Source: Rhodobacteraceae bacterium KLH11
Lineage (GTDB): Bacteria; Pseudomonadota; Alphaproteobacteria; Rhodobacterales; Rhodobacteraceae
Reading direction: 5' to 3'
Assembly: GCA_000158135.1 (NCBI GenBank)
Contig: DS999532.1
Location: forward strand, 296,263-360,262
DNA: 64,000 nucleotides
The notes beneath the pieces are model-generated. The model did not search any database, was not told the origin of the DNA, and saw nothing but the letters and a program-made list of their open reading frames with translations. Shown in pieces: positions 52,241 to 61,422 of the stretch. Made by a program: the position numbers and the translations under genes. The number at the start of each line of letters is the position of its first letter. The stretch's first letter is position 1.

Positions 52241-52582
52241 TTACCCGCCTGTCCGCAGAACAACAGGCTGCCCGTGCGGTGTTGACAGGTAGGCCTCGGT
52301 CCAGGCCTTTTTGCGGTTCTTGATCTCGGCGTGCTTGATGTCGGTTCCGGTAACCGTGACGGTTTCAAGGGCTTGAACGACGGCGTTGTAGTAGGTGTCT
52401 TCTGTATCGGGCGCGCCACTCCTCTCGGCTTCATCAAGCGCGGCACCCAGAGTATTTGCCCATTCTTGCGCTGTTATGGCCCCGTTGGTCACCAGCGTAT
52501 CGGCAAGCGCCAGCGCCTGTGCGTGCCAACCCTCCAGAAATTGCGGGCGCAACGGTTTGAGCGGATCATCCGGTTTGAACAA
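52241..52582 (-). CDS. Nitrile hydratase accessory protein (cobalt-type activator)
   Basis: A 113-residue protein resembling the N-terminal part of nitrile hydratase beta subunits: PLRPQFLEGWHAQALALADTLVTNGAITAQEWANTLG. Accessory proteins of this kind deliver cobalt or swap subunits during maturation of Co-type enzymes. It overlaps the beta-subunit gene by 17 bases and is the last gene of the operon. The 175 bases between it and boxR (convergent) show no gene. Confidence 0.85.
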   Translation of the reverse strand: MFKPDDPLKPLRPQFLEGWHAQALALADTLVTNGAITAQEWANTLGAALDEAERSGAPDTEDTYYNAVVQALETVTVTGTDIKHAEIKNRKKAWTEAYLSTPHGQPVVLRTGG

Positions 52583-53225
52583 GATAACTCTCCCATAAAT
52601 CCAGCTTTACTGTGTCTACGGCACTGGCCTCTGCGCCCCAGAGCTCTTTGGCGGTAAAGCTCACGGTGTAATGGTGTTCGTGCTTTTTGACCCCGCGGGC
52701 GTTGAGGTCGGGCAGAAGATATGCCCCGTGATGGGCAATTATTGTTCCGGTCCGCCCGCGCGCATAGCGGGGTAACCGGGTGTGATCGGCATATACATCC
52801 GCTTGCGTCCGTACCGGTTGCCCAACGGTAAATCGGGGGGCGTCGGGGATGTCTTTGCGCGTGCTGCTGGTGCCGTTGCGCAATTGCTCCAGTACCTCGG
52901 TCAGATCATGGCGCGGCGCGTCGGGGCTGTTGGCTGTTGGATCCCGGTCGGCCAGCAGGTCCTCGGCGCTGAATACGCCTGATGTGATGAAGCCGGTCGT
53001 ATAGGTCAGCATCCATTTCTCGAAATAGGGCACATCAAGATAAACATGCGGAGGAAGCCGTTCGGTGATGTGACGCCACCAGTCAACCGTCCAGTCGGGC
53101 GCGCCGGTGGTGCGGGCGATGGCCCACATCCGGTTCTCCCAATCCGCCATTGTGACGTGCCCGCCATGATCAACATCAACGGGGCCGAACCCCTGCATGC
53201 CGCCCAGATCGTGAATACCGTCCAT
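52566..53225 (-). CDS. nthB: Nitrile hydratase beta subunit
   Basis: A 219-residue subunit with the typical N-terminus MDGIHDLGGMQGFGPV and the C-terminal SH3-like barrel (VRTQADVYADHTRLPRYARGRTGTI). It forms the heterodimer with the alpha subunit and contributes Arg residues to the active site. It starts exactly at the alpha stop (1-base overlap). Confidence 0.95.
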   Translation of the reverse strand: MDGIHDLGGMQGFGPVDVDHGGHVTMADWENRMWAIARTTGAPDWTVDWWRHITERLPPHVYLDVPYFEKWMLTYTTGFITSGVFSAEDLLADRDPTANSPDAPRHDLTEVLEQLRNGTSSTRKDIPDAPRFTVGQPVRTQADVYADHTRLPRYARGRTGTIIAHHGAYLLPDLNARGVKKHEHHYTVSFTAKELWGAEASAVDTVKLDLWESYLVQTG

Positions 53226-53866
53226 TATTCAGCCTCCGCCGTCAGGGTGCGATGCGTACCGATCATGGAGTTTCGGGTGACGATGGCCGCCAGCCGTGCC
53301 TCATCCCAGCCTTCGGTACCCGCGGGGCGTTCAGGAATGACGATATAGCGCAGCTCGGCGGTGCTGTCCCAGACATGCACTGCAACCTCGGGGTCAAGCG
53401 AGACACCGAATTCTTCCAGAACTTTGCGCGGCTCGCGCACCGCCCGCGCGCGATACTCTGAAGATTTGTACCAGGCGGGCGACATGCCAAGGATCGAAAA
53501 CGGATAGCAGGAACACAAGGTGCAAACGATCATGTTGTGATCTGTAGGCGTGTTGGCAACGGCTTTGAGGTTGCCGGTGGCATGCCCTTCGAACCCGAAT
53601 TCCTTGATGGCCTCTGCAGCGTTGGCCAGCAAACGTTCCCGAAAGGCAGGGTCGGTCCAGGCCCGCGCGACGACCTGTGCACCGCGCATCGGGCCGATAT
53701 GTTCGGAATAGGCCTCAACCCAAGCGTCGAGCGTTTCGGGCGCGACCATGCCACGTTCCACCAACAGGCTTTCCAGCGCCTTGACCCGCAGGGCGGGATC
53801 AGATGGCAGATGAGCATGAAGATGCCGATGTACCTGCGCGGCCTCTTCCCCGTCGAACCGGGTCAT
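53225..53866 (-). CDS. nthA: Nitrile hydratase alpha subunit, cobalt type
   Basis: Hydrates nitriles to amides. The 213-residue subunit carries the metal motif Cys115-Thr-Leu-Cys118-Ser-Cys120. Thr at the second position marks the cobalt form (iron forms have Ser). The motif lies in DHNMIVCTLCSCYPFSILG. It is coupled to the GST gene by 4 bases. The resulting amide would be hydrolysed by the amidase in the same operon. Confidence 0.96.
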   Translation of the reverse strand: MTRFDGEEAAQVHRHLHAHLPSDPALRVKALESLLVERGMVAPETLDAWVEAYSEHIGPMRGAQVVARAWTDPAFRERLLANAAEAIKEFGFEGHATGNLKAVANTPTDHNMIVCTLCSCYPFSILGMSPAWYKSSEYRARAVREPRKVLEEFGVSLDPEVAVHVWDSTAELRYIVIPERPAGTEGWDEARLAAIVTRNSMIGTHRTLTAEAE

Positions 53867-54561
53867 GAGGCCTTCGCTTCCACCAGCTCTTCGGCATAGT
53901 TTTGGGGGAAGAGCGCGCGCATCGCGACCTCGTCCCGCTCGGATTTGAAGGTAATGTCTGTGCCGATGTCGCGCGCCTTGGCAACAGCAGGACGGGCATT
54001 GATGTGATCGAACCAGCGTTTGAGATTGGGGTAAGCCTCTAACGCGTCGGGCCCCAGAACCGGGGTGTGCCGGTCAATCCAGCCCCAGGCGGCGATATCG
54101 ACGATGGTATAGTCGTCGCCCAGAAAATAGGTGCGATCGGCCAGTCGCGCGTCAAGTATTGCATAGTGCCGCTCGGCCTCGCGCCGGTACCGGTTGATGG
54201 CGTAGTCAACCGTTTCGGGGGCGGCACGCTGGAAATGCACCGCCTGGCCGGAATACGGGCCAAGGCCGCTTGCGATGAACATGAGCCAGGACAGCAGCGC
54301 CCCGCGATCTTCGGGGCGGCCTGCAAACAGCCCGTGCTTGTCGGCGAGGTAAAGCAGGATAGCGTTGGAATCGAACACCACTGTGCCATCGTCATCAATC
54401 GCCGGCAGCTTGCCGTTCGGGTTGATCGCCCGGAAGGCCTGTTCGTGCTGTTCCCCCTTCATCGTGTCCACGGGGATCACCTCGAATGGCAGCTCTGCTT
54501 CTGCCAGAAACAGGGCCACTTTCATCGGGTTTGGGGTCGGGTGAAAATAGAATTTAATCAT
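53863..54561 (-). CDS. Glutathione S-transferase family protein
   Basis: A 232-residue GST with a thioredoxin-like N-terminal domain (FHPTPNPMKVALFLAEAELPFEV, and the cis-Pro/glutathione-binding GKLPAIDDDGTVVFDSNAIL) and a helical C-terminal domain. It may detoxify cyanide or epoxide/electrophilic nitriles, or assist peptide/glutathione conjugate turnover with the GGT of the operon. ATG 54561 has AGAAGG seven bases upstream; a longer frame is unlikely. Confidence 0.9.
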   Translation of the reverse strand: MIKFYFHPTPNPMKVALFLAEAELPFEVIPVDTMKGEQHEQAFRAINPNGKLPAIDDDGTVVFDSNAILLYLADKHGLFAGRPEDRGALLSWLMFIASGLGPYSGQAVHFQRAAPETVDYAINRYRREAERHYAILDARLADRTYFLGDDYTIVDIAAWGWIDRHTPVLGPDALEAYPNLKRWFDHINARPAVAKARDIGTDITFKSERDEVAMRALFPQNYAEELVEAKAS

Positions 54562-54654
54562 TGCGTTAGCCTTCTGATCTATGACGCTGTTGCGGCGCCT
54601 GGTGTGCATGGGCCTTGCATTCTGTCCAGATTGCAAAGCCCTGAAGTTTGATCG

Positions 54655-55593
54655 TTATCCGGGGCGGTGATCCAAAACTGCCTTTTCGAGCATCATATGT
54701 ACGCCTTTCTCACGGTTGACGGTTTGCGTGACGCGCAGGTTTCCAGCCAGAGAACTCAGCATATAGGCCTCTTCCCGCGTCAGTCCCGTCTGTTCGCCAA
54801 TCAATGCAATCATCCGGCGTAACGCGATTTCAACGCATTGGTCGAGATCGCTGTGAAAACCCATCGTGATCCAATGCGTCGGCGTTTCGGCTTCGGGGTA
54901 GGTCAGGCGCAGGTCCTTTCGCACCGTAAGCCTGAACCGGCCCTGCAGCGCGGTTTCGATGGCGGTTACACAAACCTCGCCATCACCCTGTGCGCCGTGC
55001 CCGTCGCCGCAGGAAAATAACGCGCCTTCCTGTGCGATGGGCAAATACAATGTGGTGCCCGCGACCAGTTCCTTGTTGTCGATATTTCCGCCATTCGCGC
55101 GGGGTTCGATGGTTGAAATGCGCCCCCATTCAGGCGGTGGAGCAACCCCCATGACCCCAAAGAACGGAGCCAGCGGCAGTTTCAATCCCCAGGGCATCGT
55201 GGCCTCTCCTGCCTGTGCATCCAGCGGGATATGCGTCAGACGGGTTGCTTCAAAGTCCAGCGGCAGAGTGCCCGCCAGCGGGCGAATGACGTTGTAACCC
55301 CAATCCTGCAACAGCTGCACATCCAGAATATCAACCTGCAACACATCCCCGGGCATCGCACCTTCGACAGCGACCGGGCCGGTCAGGATATGTCCGGGCA
55401 TGGCAGGTTGGCCTTGGTCATGCAGGGCCAGCAGTTCCGGTGGTATATGAAATCCGGGCCCGGGCAGCACTTGCGGCCCGCCGGACACGGTGTTGATCGT
55501 AATCTCGGCCCCACTGGCAATGGCCGCAACGGGGCTCAGCGTTGCATCGAAATAGCCCCAGTGGCAGGTGTCGGGCCCGGCGTTCAGGATCAT
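54655..55593 (-). CDS. Acetamidase/formamidase family protein
   Basis: A 312-residue amide hydrolase of the FmdA/AmdA family. The pattern includes GEITINTVSGG-like ITINTVSGGPQVLPG, GAMPGDVLQVDILDV, GNIDNKELVAGTTLYLP and CGDGHGAQGDGEVC with metal-binding residues. It hydrolyses short amides such as formamide to ammonia. Between this gene and GST lies a 93-base gap. It is the second amide hydrolase in the operon, so the two may handle different products. Confidence 0.9.
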   Translation of the reverse strand: MILNAGPDTCHWGYFDATLSPVAAIASGAEITINTVSGGPQVLPGPGFHIPPELLALHDQGQPAMPGHILTGPVAVEGAMPGDVLQVDILDVQLLQDWGYNVIRPLAGTLPLDFEATRLTHIPLDAQAGEATMPWGLKLPLAPFFGVMGVAPPPEWGRISTIEPRANGGNIDNKELVAGTTLYLPIAQEGALFSCGDGHGAQGDGEVCVTAIETALQGRFRLTVRKDLRLTYPEAETPTHWITMGFHSDLDQCVEIALRRMIALIGEQTGLTREEAYMLSSLAGNLRVTQTVNREKGVHMMLEKAVLDHRPG

Positions 55594-55607
55594 GGTAAAC
55601 CTCTTGC

Positions 55608-57257
55608 CTATCTTGGAAAGTCCGGCCGGGCCGAGGCCACGCCCAGTGCGCGTTCAAGCGCCATGCCAAGGGCCAGCATCGGACCTTCGTCAAAAAGCTG
55701 CCCCCAAAGGGAAATGCCCATTGGCACTTTGAACGCCGGGCCGTCTGTCGCGGCGGGGCCGCCGGGTGCGCGATTGCCCAAGGTGCCGGGCAATCGGCTG
55801 CATACGTTTTCGAACCCCGCGCGCAGATGCAGGCAAGGATGGCCGGTGAAATTGCTGGCCACCAGCATCGGGCCGGTTGTGGCCGGCCCGATCAGCACAT
55901 CAATTTGGCCCATCATCCGGTTGACCTCTTGCATCACCCGATAACGCAGACGATCAAGGTTGACATGGTCGACGGCGGACAGGAACCGGGCCTTTCGCAT
56001 GGTGTTGGGCCAGGCCCCATCCTCTTGCCAGCTCAACAGGTCATCCCTGTCGGACAGGGTCAAATCCTCAAACGCGGCGGCGGCTTCGGCGTAGAGGATG
56101 TTGATAAGCGAGGCGTAGGGCAGATCGGGTAATGTCACTTCCCTGACCGTCAGCCCAAGCGCACGGACAGCGTTTAGTGCTGCGTGATCGGTTTCTGTGG
56201 CCCCTTCGCCGAATGCTTCGGGCAGAAAGCCCACAACCATGCCGTCGATATCGCTGGTGGCGTCAAAGGCAAAGGGGGCAGAGATCGAACACAGGTCTGC
56301 CGGGTCATACCCGTTCAGGGCAGCCAGCACGAGGGCGGTATCCTCAACGCCCCGACAAATGGGCCCGACCTTGTCCATCGACCAGCTCAGCGCCATGGCA
56401 CCCTTGCGGCTGACCCGTCCGAACGTAGGCCGCAACCCGGTGGTTCCGCATCGCTGTGAGGGTGAGACGATCGAGCCGAGCGTTTCGGTGCCGATGGAAA
56501 AGCCGCACAATCCCGCCGCTGTCGCCGAGGCCGACCCCGCGCTGGACCCGCTGGACCCTTCGTTCAGGTTCCACGGGTTGCGGGTACGCCCGCCATACCA
56601 CAGATCGCCATAGGCCAGCGCGCCAAGCGTGGTTTTGCCCAGCAAAACCGCCCCTGCAGCGCGCAGTCGGCTTGTGACCTCGGCATCCTCGTCCGGTATC
56701 CGGTCCTGAAACGGCTCGGCCCCCCATCCTGTTGCTACGCCTTTGGTGTCGAACAGATCTTTGAGCGCATAGGGAATGCCGTGCAGTGGTCCAAGCGATT
56801 TCCCGGCCCGGGTCAGTGCATCCATGGCATCAGCCTCTGCCAAGGGCTCCGTTTCAGTCACGGTGGCAAAACACTGCAGTTCCGGGTTCAGCGTGGCGAT
56901 GCGTTGCAGGTAAAGCTCGGTCAGTTGGCGCGATGTGATCTGTTGCGTGGCGATCCAGTGCGACAGATGGGTCAGTGGCGCGAAAGCAATATCCCCGGCG
57001 TCCGAGGGCAGATCATCACTGATGTCAGAGGTCCTGACCTCGTCTTGCACCTGCGGCATCGCAAATCCCGGCAGCCGGGGATCAAACCGACAGGCCATCG
57101 GGGTGCTGTTGGGCAGCGCCACCTGTCGACGGGCCTGGGCCGCGAGAATCTGCGCCTCGATATTGTCCAGCATCTGTGTGCGTTCGGTGGCTGTGTAGCA
57201 CAGGCCCGCCAGCTTTTCTGCAGCTTCAATATCGGCTGCTGTGACTGTATCGGTCAT
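55608..57257 (-). CDS. Amidase (amidase-signature family)
   Basis: A 549-residue amidase. The Ser-cisSer-Lys triad is recognisable as Lys166 (YALKDLF), Ser238 (GSSAGSASATAAG) and the nucleophile Ser262 (GTETLGSIVSP). It would turn the amide from nitrile hydratase into acid and ammonia. It is longer at the C-terminus than many bacterial amidases. It overlaps the GntR gene by 4 bases. Confidence 0.94.
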   Translation of the reverse strand: MTDTVTAADIEAAEKLAGLCYTATERTQMLDNIEAQILAAQARRQVALPNSTPMACRFDPRLPGFAMPQVQDEVRTSDISDDLPSDAGDIAFAPLTHLSHWIATQQITSRQLTELYLQRIATLNPELQCFATVTETEPLAEADAMDALTRAGKSLGPLHGIPYALKDLFDTKGVATGWGAEPFQDRIPDEDAEVTSRLRAAGAVLLGKTTLGALAYGDLWYGGRTRNPWNLNEGSSGSSAGSASATAAGLCGFSIGTETLGSIVSPSQRCGTTGLRPTFGRVSRKGAMALSWSMDKVGPICRGVEDTALVLAALNGYDPADLCSISAPFAFDATSDIDGMVVGFLPEAFGEGATETDHAALNAVRALGLTVREVTLPDLPYASLINILYAEAAAAFEDLTLSDRDDLLSWQEDGAWPNTMRKARFLSAVDHVNLDRLRYRVMQEVNRMMGQIDVLIGPATTGPMLVASNFTGHPCLHLRAGFENVCSRLPGTLGNRAPGGPAATDGPAFKVPMGISLWGQLFDEGPMLALGMALERALGVASARPDFPR

Positions 57258-57988
57258 GCGGGTTTGTCCATGGCAATGTGGTTAGGGGCCTGTTCGTAGT
57301 ACCCGCGCGCGCGCAATTCGCTTTCCAGCGCCGCAAACCGGGTTTCGAGGTGGTCGCGCATAGCGTGCCGGGCCGCTTCGGGATGGTGCAGGGCGATTGC
57401 CTCAACAATGGCCATATGTTCTGAATGGGTGACCGCCAGCGAGGCCCCATCACGCGCTTTGGCTCGGATGCTGACCCAGGTCGCGTTAGACCTGATTTTA
57501 TCGAGCAACGAAAACGCGGTCAAAAGCGGACGGTTGCGGGCGCATTGTGCGATCAGCCGGTGGAACGAACTGTCCCAAAGCTCGGTTGCCTGCGGATCAG
57601 CGGCTTCGAACTGGCGTTGCGCCAGATGGCGCAAGCGGGTGATTTCTTCGGGTGACATGCGTTTGGCGCATAACGCGGTCAGTTCCGGTTCAATACACAG
57701 GCGGGCTTCCATCACTTCCAGCGCATTGGTCTGCCCGGTGATTTTGGCGGCCAGATCCCCCATCGGATCTGTGGGTTGGCCAAGAAATGTGCCCTTGCCC
57801 TGCTTGCGCCAGACAAGGCCTTCCCCTTCCAGCGCATCCAGCGCCTGCCGCACATGACGTCGCCCCACCTCGAACCGATCCGCCAACGCGCGTTCGGTCG
57901 GTAATTTACCCTGACCTTCCCACTCTCCCGAGGAGATCAGCGCCAGAAGCTGTCCGCGCACGCGTGAGGATGTTGCATTCAGGGGCAT
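57254..57988 (-). CDS. GntR-family regulator with FCD domain
   Basis: A 244-residue FadR-type regulator, N-terminal winged helix at about 25-70 (LPTERALADRFEVGRRHVRQALDALEGEGLV) and an FCD effector domain. It sits inside the nitrile/amide operon, between DUF1028 and amidase, and presumably controls that operon in response to an acid or amide. The operator is not visible: the promoter of the unit is mostly outside the window. Confidence 0.9.
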   Translation of the reverse strand: MPLNATSSRVRGQLLALISSGEWEGQGKLPTERALADRFEVGRRHVRQALDALEGEGLVWRKQGKGTFLGQPTDPMGDLAAKITGQTNALEVMEARLCIEPELTALCAKRMSPEEITRLRHLAQRQFEAADPQATELWDSSFHRLIAQCARNRPLLTAFSLLDKIRSNATWVSIRAKARDGASLAVTHSEHMAIVEAIALHHPEAARHAMRDHLETRFAALESELRARGYYEQAPNHIAMDKPA

Positions 57989-57997
57989 CGCCTCTCC

Positions 57998-58744
57998 TTA
58001 TTCGATCTCGACCGCTGCAGAGCGGCTGGGGCGTCCCGCCGCCTTTCGGGCAGCTTCGGCGGCGGCAATAGCCGCGTCAATCCCTTCTCGCTCAGGCATG
58101 CCCGAGAACTGTGCGGCGGTGGGCATGCCTTTGGTAAAGTGCACATATCGTTCCTGCGCGACCTCCCACAAGCGCGCAAGTTCGGCCAGCGGGTCCGAAT
58201 GATCGTCGGCGCGCAAGTCAAGCCATGGATGATCTTCCCCTTTGTGGATGACCAGCCCGGCAGCCTGACGCCCGCGCTTGTCGCCGCCTGCATCCTGTCC
58301 GGCCTGCATGGCGCGGATCAGCCGTTCGGCAAAGGGACGGTTTGAGTGCGCGCTGTAAGCAGCCGAAGTGGCTTCAAGAACCTGCGATCCGGCCAACATG
58401 TTGCCAGCGACCGAGTGATCCTGTTTGATCAGATGCCCGGCCCAATCCACACATTCCGCGCCGGTATGTGCGGCAAAAGTACCGTCAGCCCCCATCATGT
58501 GTGCCTGCCGGATCGCTTGCCCGGCATCGCGCGCAACCAGATCGTCAAGAACCGCCTGCGGTGCCTCGCCCGAGGCGAGCCGGGTCCGGCCTTCGGTGCC
58601 CCAGACCGGATTGCAAAAGGCCTGACTGGCCACTGCCACCTGCGCGCCCACATAGGGCACAACCGCACCGCAGGCGAAAAACTTGCTGGAGACGATTAGC
58701 CCGACGCTGCCATCCTCATCACGGGCGATAAGGGACCAGGTCAT
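57998..58744 (-). CDS. DUF1028 family protein (Ntn-hydrolase-like)
   Basis: A 248-residue protein with the DUF1028 pattern MTWSLIARDEDGSVGLIVSS, VPYVGAQVAVASQAFCNPVWGT, TGAECVDWAGHLI and VAGNMLAGSQVLEA. The fold is related to Ntn hydrolases. It is often found with gamma-glutamyltransferase-like genes, as here (4-base overlap), and probably cleaves a peptide or amide. The reaction is not known. Confidence 0.88.
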   Translation of the reverse strand: MTWSLIARDEDGSVGLIVSSKFFACGAVVPYVGAQVAVASQAFCNPVWGTEGRTRLASGEAPQAVLDDLVARDAGQAIRQAHMMGADGTFAAHTGAECVDWAGHLIKQDHSVAGNMLAGSQVLEATSAAYSAHSNRPFAERLIRAMQAGQDAGGDKRGRQAAGLVIHKGEDHPWLDLRADDHSDPLAELARLWEVAQERYVHFTKGMPTAAQFSGMPEREGIDAAIAAAEAARKAAGRPSRSAAVEIE

Positions 58745-60522
58745 CGACCCACCGCATAGGCTTGCATGAGGCGCGGGGTGGCAGCGGCCCGCATGGAACC
58801 ATCCGTTTCGCGCAACGCAGCGGTCAGCCGCCCGACAGTCCAGGGTTCGGCGACGATGACGTTATGCCCGCGCGCCTGCAGATCGGTGATGGTCTCTGAT
58901 CCGACATTGGGCTCGATCATCATCTCGCCCGATCTGACCTCGCGCGGGAAGAACGAGCCCTGAAAATGCATCGTATGGAACAAAGGCGCGTCCATGCAGG
59001 CCTGCAGCTCGAACCCGAAATGGACGAAGCGCAGGAACCAGATCAATTGCCACTGGTCCTGCTGATCGCCGCCGGGGGTGCCAAAGGCAAGACGCACGCC
59101 ATCTTTTTCGGCCAGGCTTGGGGTCAGGGTTGTCCGGGGTCTGCGTCCCGGTGCCAGCGAGGTGGGCAGGCCATGTTCCAGCCAGAACATCTGCGCCCGC
59201 GAATTCAACGGAAAGCCCAGACCGGGGATGACCGGGTTGCTTTGCAACCACCCGCCCGAGGGTGTGGCGGCGACCATGTTGCCCCAGCGGTCAATCACAT
59301 CCAGATGTACGGTATCGCCCCGCTTTTCGGTCAGGTGCGACATGGTCGGTTCCTGCGCGATGACCGGCCCGACATTGAAATCCCGGGTGCTGCGTTCGAC
59401 ATAGGCATCGGCCTGATGTTCAAAGCCCGGCACCCGTCCGGGACGTTGCTCCATCGATGCTTTGGCAGTGATCAGCTTGCGACGCTCGGCATTGTATTCC
59501 TCGCTCAGCAGCACATCCATGGGAATGTCGCTGTGATCGGGATCGCCGTAATAGGCCTCGCGATCAACATAGGCGAGTTTCATCGCCTCGATAACCGTAT
59601 GCACAAATTCTGCGCCATTGGGGTCCATTGCACCCAGATCGAAACCCTTCAGCAGCGCCAGCGCCTGCAGCATGACCGGCCCCTGGCTCCAGGCTTGGGT
59701 TTTGTTGATGGTCCAGCCCTCATATTCGAAACTCAGCGGGGTTTCATAGGTTGCGCGCCAGTCAGCCATGTCTTCGGGTGCCAACACGGCAGAATGCGGG
59801 GCGTCCGAGACATCCATCACATGGGCATCCTTGAGGTAATCAAAGATCGCATCCGCCACAAAACCTTCGCGCCACTGTCGCCGCGCCTCGTCGATCTGGG
59901 CCTCGCGCGTGTCACCGGCGCTGTCGGCCAGACGGTCATAGGCCGCGGCCAGATCAGGATTGCGGAACAGCGCGTGTGGTTCGGGCGCCTTGCCGCCGGG
60001 TGTCCAGACCTCGGCCGAGCTGGGCCATTCGCGGGCAAAGAACTCTGCCAGATCGGCAATTGTATTGGCAACGCGCGGCAGCACCGGATGCCCGTCGCGG
60101 GCGTAATCGATTGCCGGTTGCATGACCTCGCGCAGCGTCATGCTGCCATGATCGCGCAGCATCAGCATCCAGCCGTCAAAGGCCCCGGGAACCACGGTAG
60201 ACAGCAGGCCAGAGCCGGGGATGAGTGTCAGCCCCTGTTCGCGGTAATGTTCTACAGTGGCTGCAGCGGGGGCCACGCCTTGTGCGCACAATACCTGCGT
60301 TTCCCCGGTTTCAGCCGAATGAAAGATCGCGGGCATGTCGCCTGCCGGTCCGTTCAGGTGCGGCTCAACCACCTGAAGGGTCAGGCCGCAGGCAACAGCC
60401 GCATCAAAGGCGTTGCCGCCTTTTTCCAGAATGGACATCCCCACGGCCGAGGCAATCCAATGGGTTGAGGTGACAACGCCAAAGGTACCTCTGATCTCGG
60501 GGCGGGTGGTGAAATCGGACAT
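58741..60522 (-). CDS. Gamma-glutamyltransferase family protein, cytoplasmic
   Basis: A 593-residue Ntn hydrolase of the GGT family. The expected nucleophile is Thr404 in RGDTVHLDVIDRWGNMV, where autoprocessing would separate two subunits. Other segments are GGNAFDAAVACGLTLQVVEPH and GTPGGDQQDQWQ. There is no signal peptide, so it acts in the cytosol, unlike classical periplasmic GGT. It is likely to hydrolyse a gamma-glutamyl or related compound imported by the ABC transporter of the same operon. Confidence 0.92.
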   Translation of the reverse strand: MSDFTTRPEIRGTFGVVTSTHWIASAVGMSILEKGGNAFDAAVACGLTLQVVEPHLNGPAGDMPAIFHSAETGETQVLCAQGVAPAAATVEHYREQGLTLIPGSGLLSTVVPGAFDGWMLMLRDHGSMTLREVMQPAIDYARDGHPVLPRVANTIADLAEFFAREWPSSAEVWTPGGKAPEPHALFRNPDLAAAYDRLADSAGDTREAQIDEARRQWREGFVADAIFDYLKDAHVMDVSDAPHSAVLAPEDMADWRATYETPLSFEYEGWTINKTQAWSQGPVMLQALALLKGFDLGAMDPNGAEFVHTVIEAMKLAYVDREAYYGDPDHSDIPMDVLLSEEYNAERRKLITAKASMEQRPGRVPGFEHQADAYVERSTRDFNVGPVIAQEPTMSHLTEKRGDTVHLDVIDRWGNMVAATPSGGWLQSNPVIPGLGFPLNSRAQMFWLEHGLPTSLAPGRRPRTTLTPSLAEKDGVRLAFGTPGGDQQDQWQLIWFLRFVHFGFELQACMDAPLFHTMHFQGSFFPREVRSGEMMIEPNVGSETITDLQARGHNVIVAEPWTVGRLTAALRETDGSMRAAATPRLMQAYAVGR

Positions 60523-60537
60523 GGTGGCTCCAATACT

Positions 60538-61422
60538 TTAATGTTCACGCGGGTCGAGCGCATCACGCAGCCCGTCCCCCAGCAGGTTGAAACCAAGCAC
60601 CACGAGGAAGATGGATATCCCCGGCCACAGGGCCATCCATGGGGCTTGGTTCAGGAAGTTCTTGGCCGTGTTCAGCATGGACCCCCAGCTGGGTGCGGGC
60701 GGTTGCTGACCCAGGCCTAGAAAGGACAGGGCGGCCTCGGCAATGATGGCGGTTGCAATTGTCAGCGTGGCCTGCACCAGAATGGGTGGCAGCACGTTGG
60801 GCAGGATATAGCGGCTGAGGATACGCGGGGTCGGAAGGCCGATGGCGCGCGCGCTTTCCACGTAGTCTTCGGATTTGATATTGATGACCTGCCCGCGCGT
60901 CAGACGAATAAAGATCGGCGTGGCCGAGATGCCGATGGCGATCATCGCGTTGGTCAGCGAGGGGCCCAGAAAGGCGGCCAGCGCAATCGCCAGGATCAGG
61001 AAGGGCGCGGCCAGCAAGGCCTCGGTACAGCGCGAGATGACCGCATCGGTCCAGCCGCCGAAGAAACCCGCGACCAGCCCCAGCGGCACGCCCAGAAGCA
61101 CGGCAATCGCGACCGAGATCACACCGGCGAGCAGTGACGCCTGCGCCCCCCAGATCATTCGTGAAAGAATATCGCGCCCGATTTCATCAGTGCCCAGCCA
61201 ATGTGCTGCGCTGGGGGGCTTGCGGACTGCGCCCCAATCTGTTGCCGCCGGATCCGGGATCGGCAGCAAGGGCGCGGCCAGAGCGACAAGCAGGAAGAAG
61301 ACGACCAGAGCGCCCCCCAGCATCGCACTGCGATGGGCCCGCAGCTTTTTCCACACCCGGTTTTCGGGTTTTGCGGCAAGAACGGGATCGATCCCTGCAT
61401 CGGTTGAGGTGGCGTCGGTCAT
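60538..61422 (-). CDS. Peptide/nickel-type ABC transporter permease (DppC family)
   Basis: A 294-residue inner-membrane permease with six helices. Family segments are HWLGTDEIGRDILSRMIWGAQASLLAGV, FIRLTRGQVINIKSEDYVESARAIG and AALSFLGLGQQPPAPSWGSML. It is directly joined to the DppB-type gene. Partner permease and binding protein are present, but no ATPase gene was seen in the window. Confidence 0.95.
   Translation of the reverse strand: MTDATSTDAGIDPVLAAKPENRVWKKLRAHRSAMLGGALVVFFLLVALAAPLLPIPDPAATDWGAVRKPPSAAHWLGTDEIGRDILSRMIWGAQASLLAGVISVAIAVLLGVPLGLVAGFFGGWTDAVISRCTEALLAAPFLILAIALAAFLGPSLTNAMIAIGISATPIFIRLTRGQVINIKSEDYVESARAIGLPTPRILSRYILPNVLPPILVQATLTIATAIIAEAALSFLGLGQQPPAPSWGSMLNTAKNFLNQAPWMALWPGISIFLVVLGFNLLGDGLRDALDPREH

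Noticed and set aside
58966..60468. 500-codon plus-strand frame antisense to the GGT-family gene
   Set aside because: Shadow of a recognisable GGT gene; composition is His/Gly/Gln-rich and lacks any known domain.
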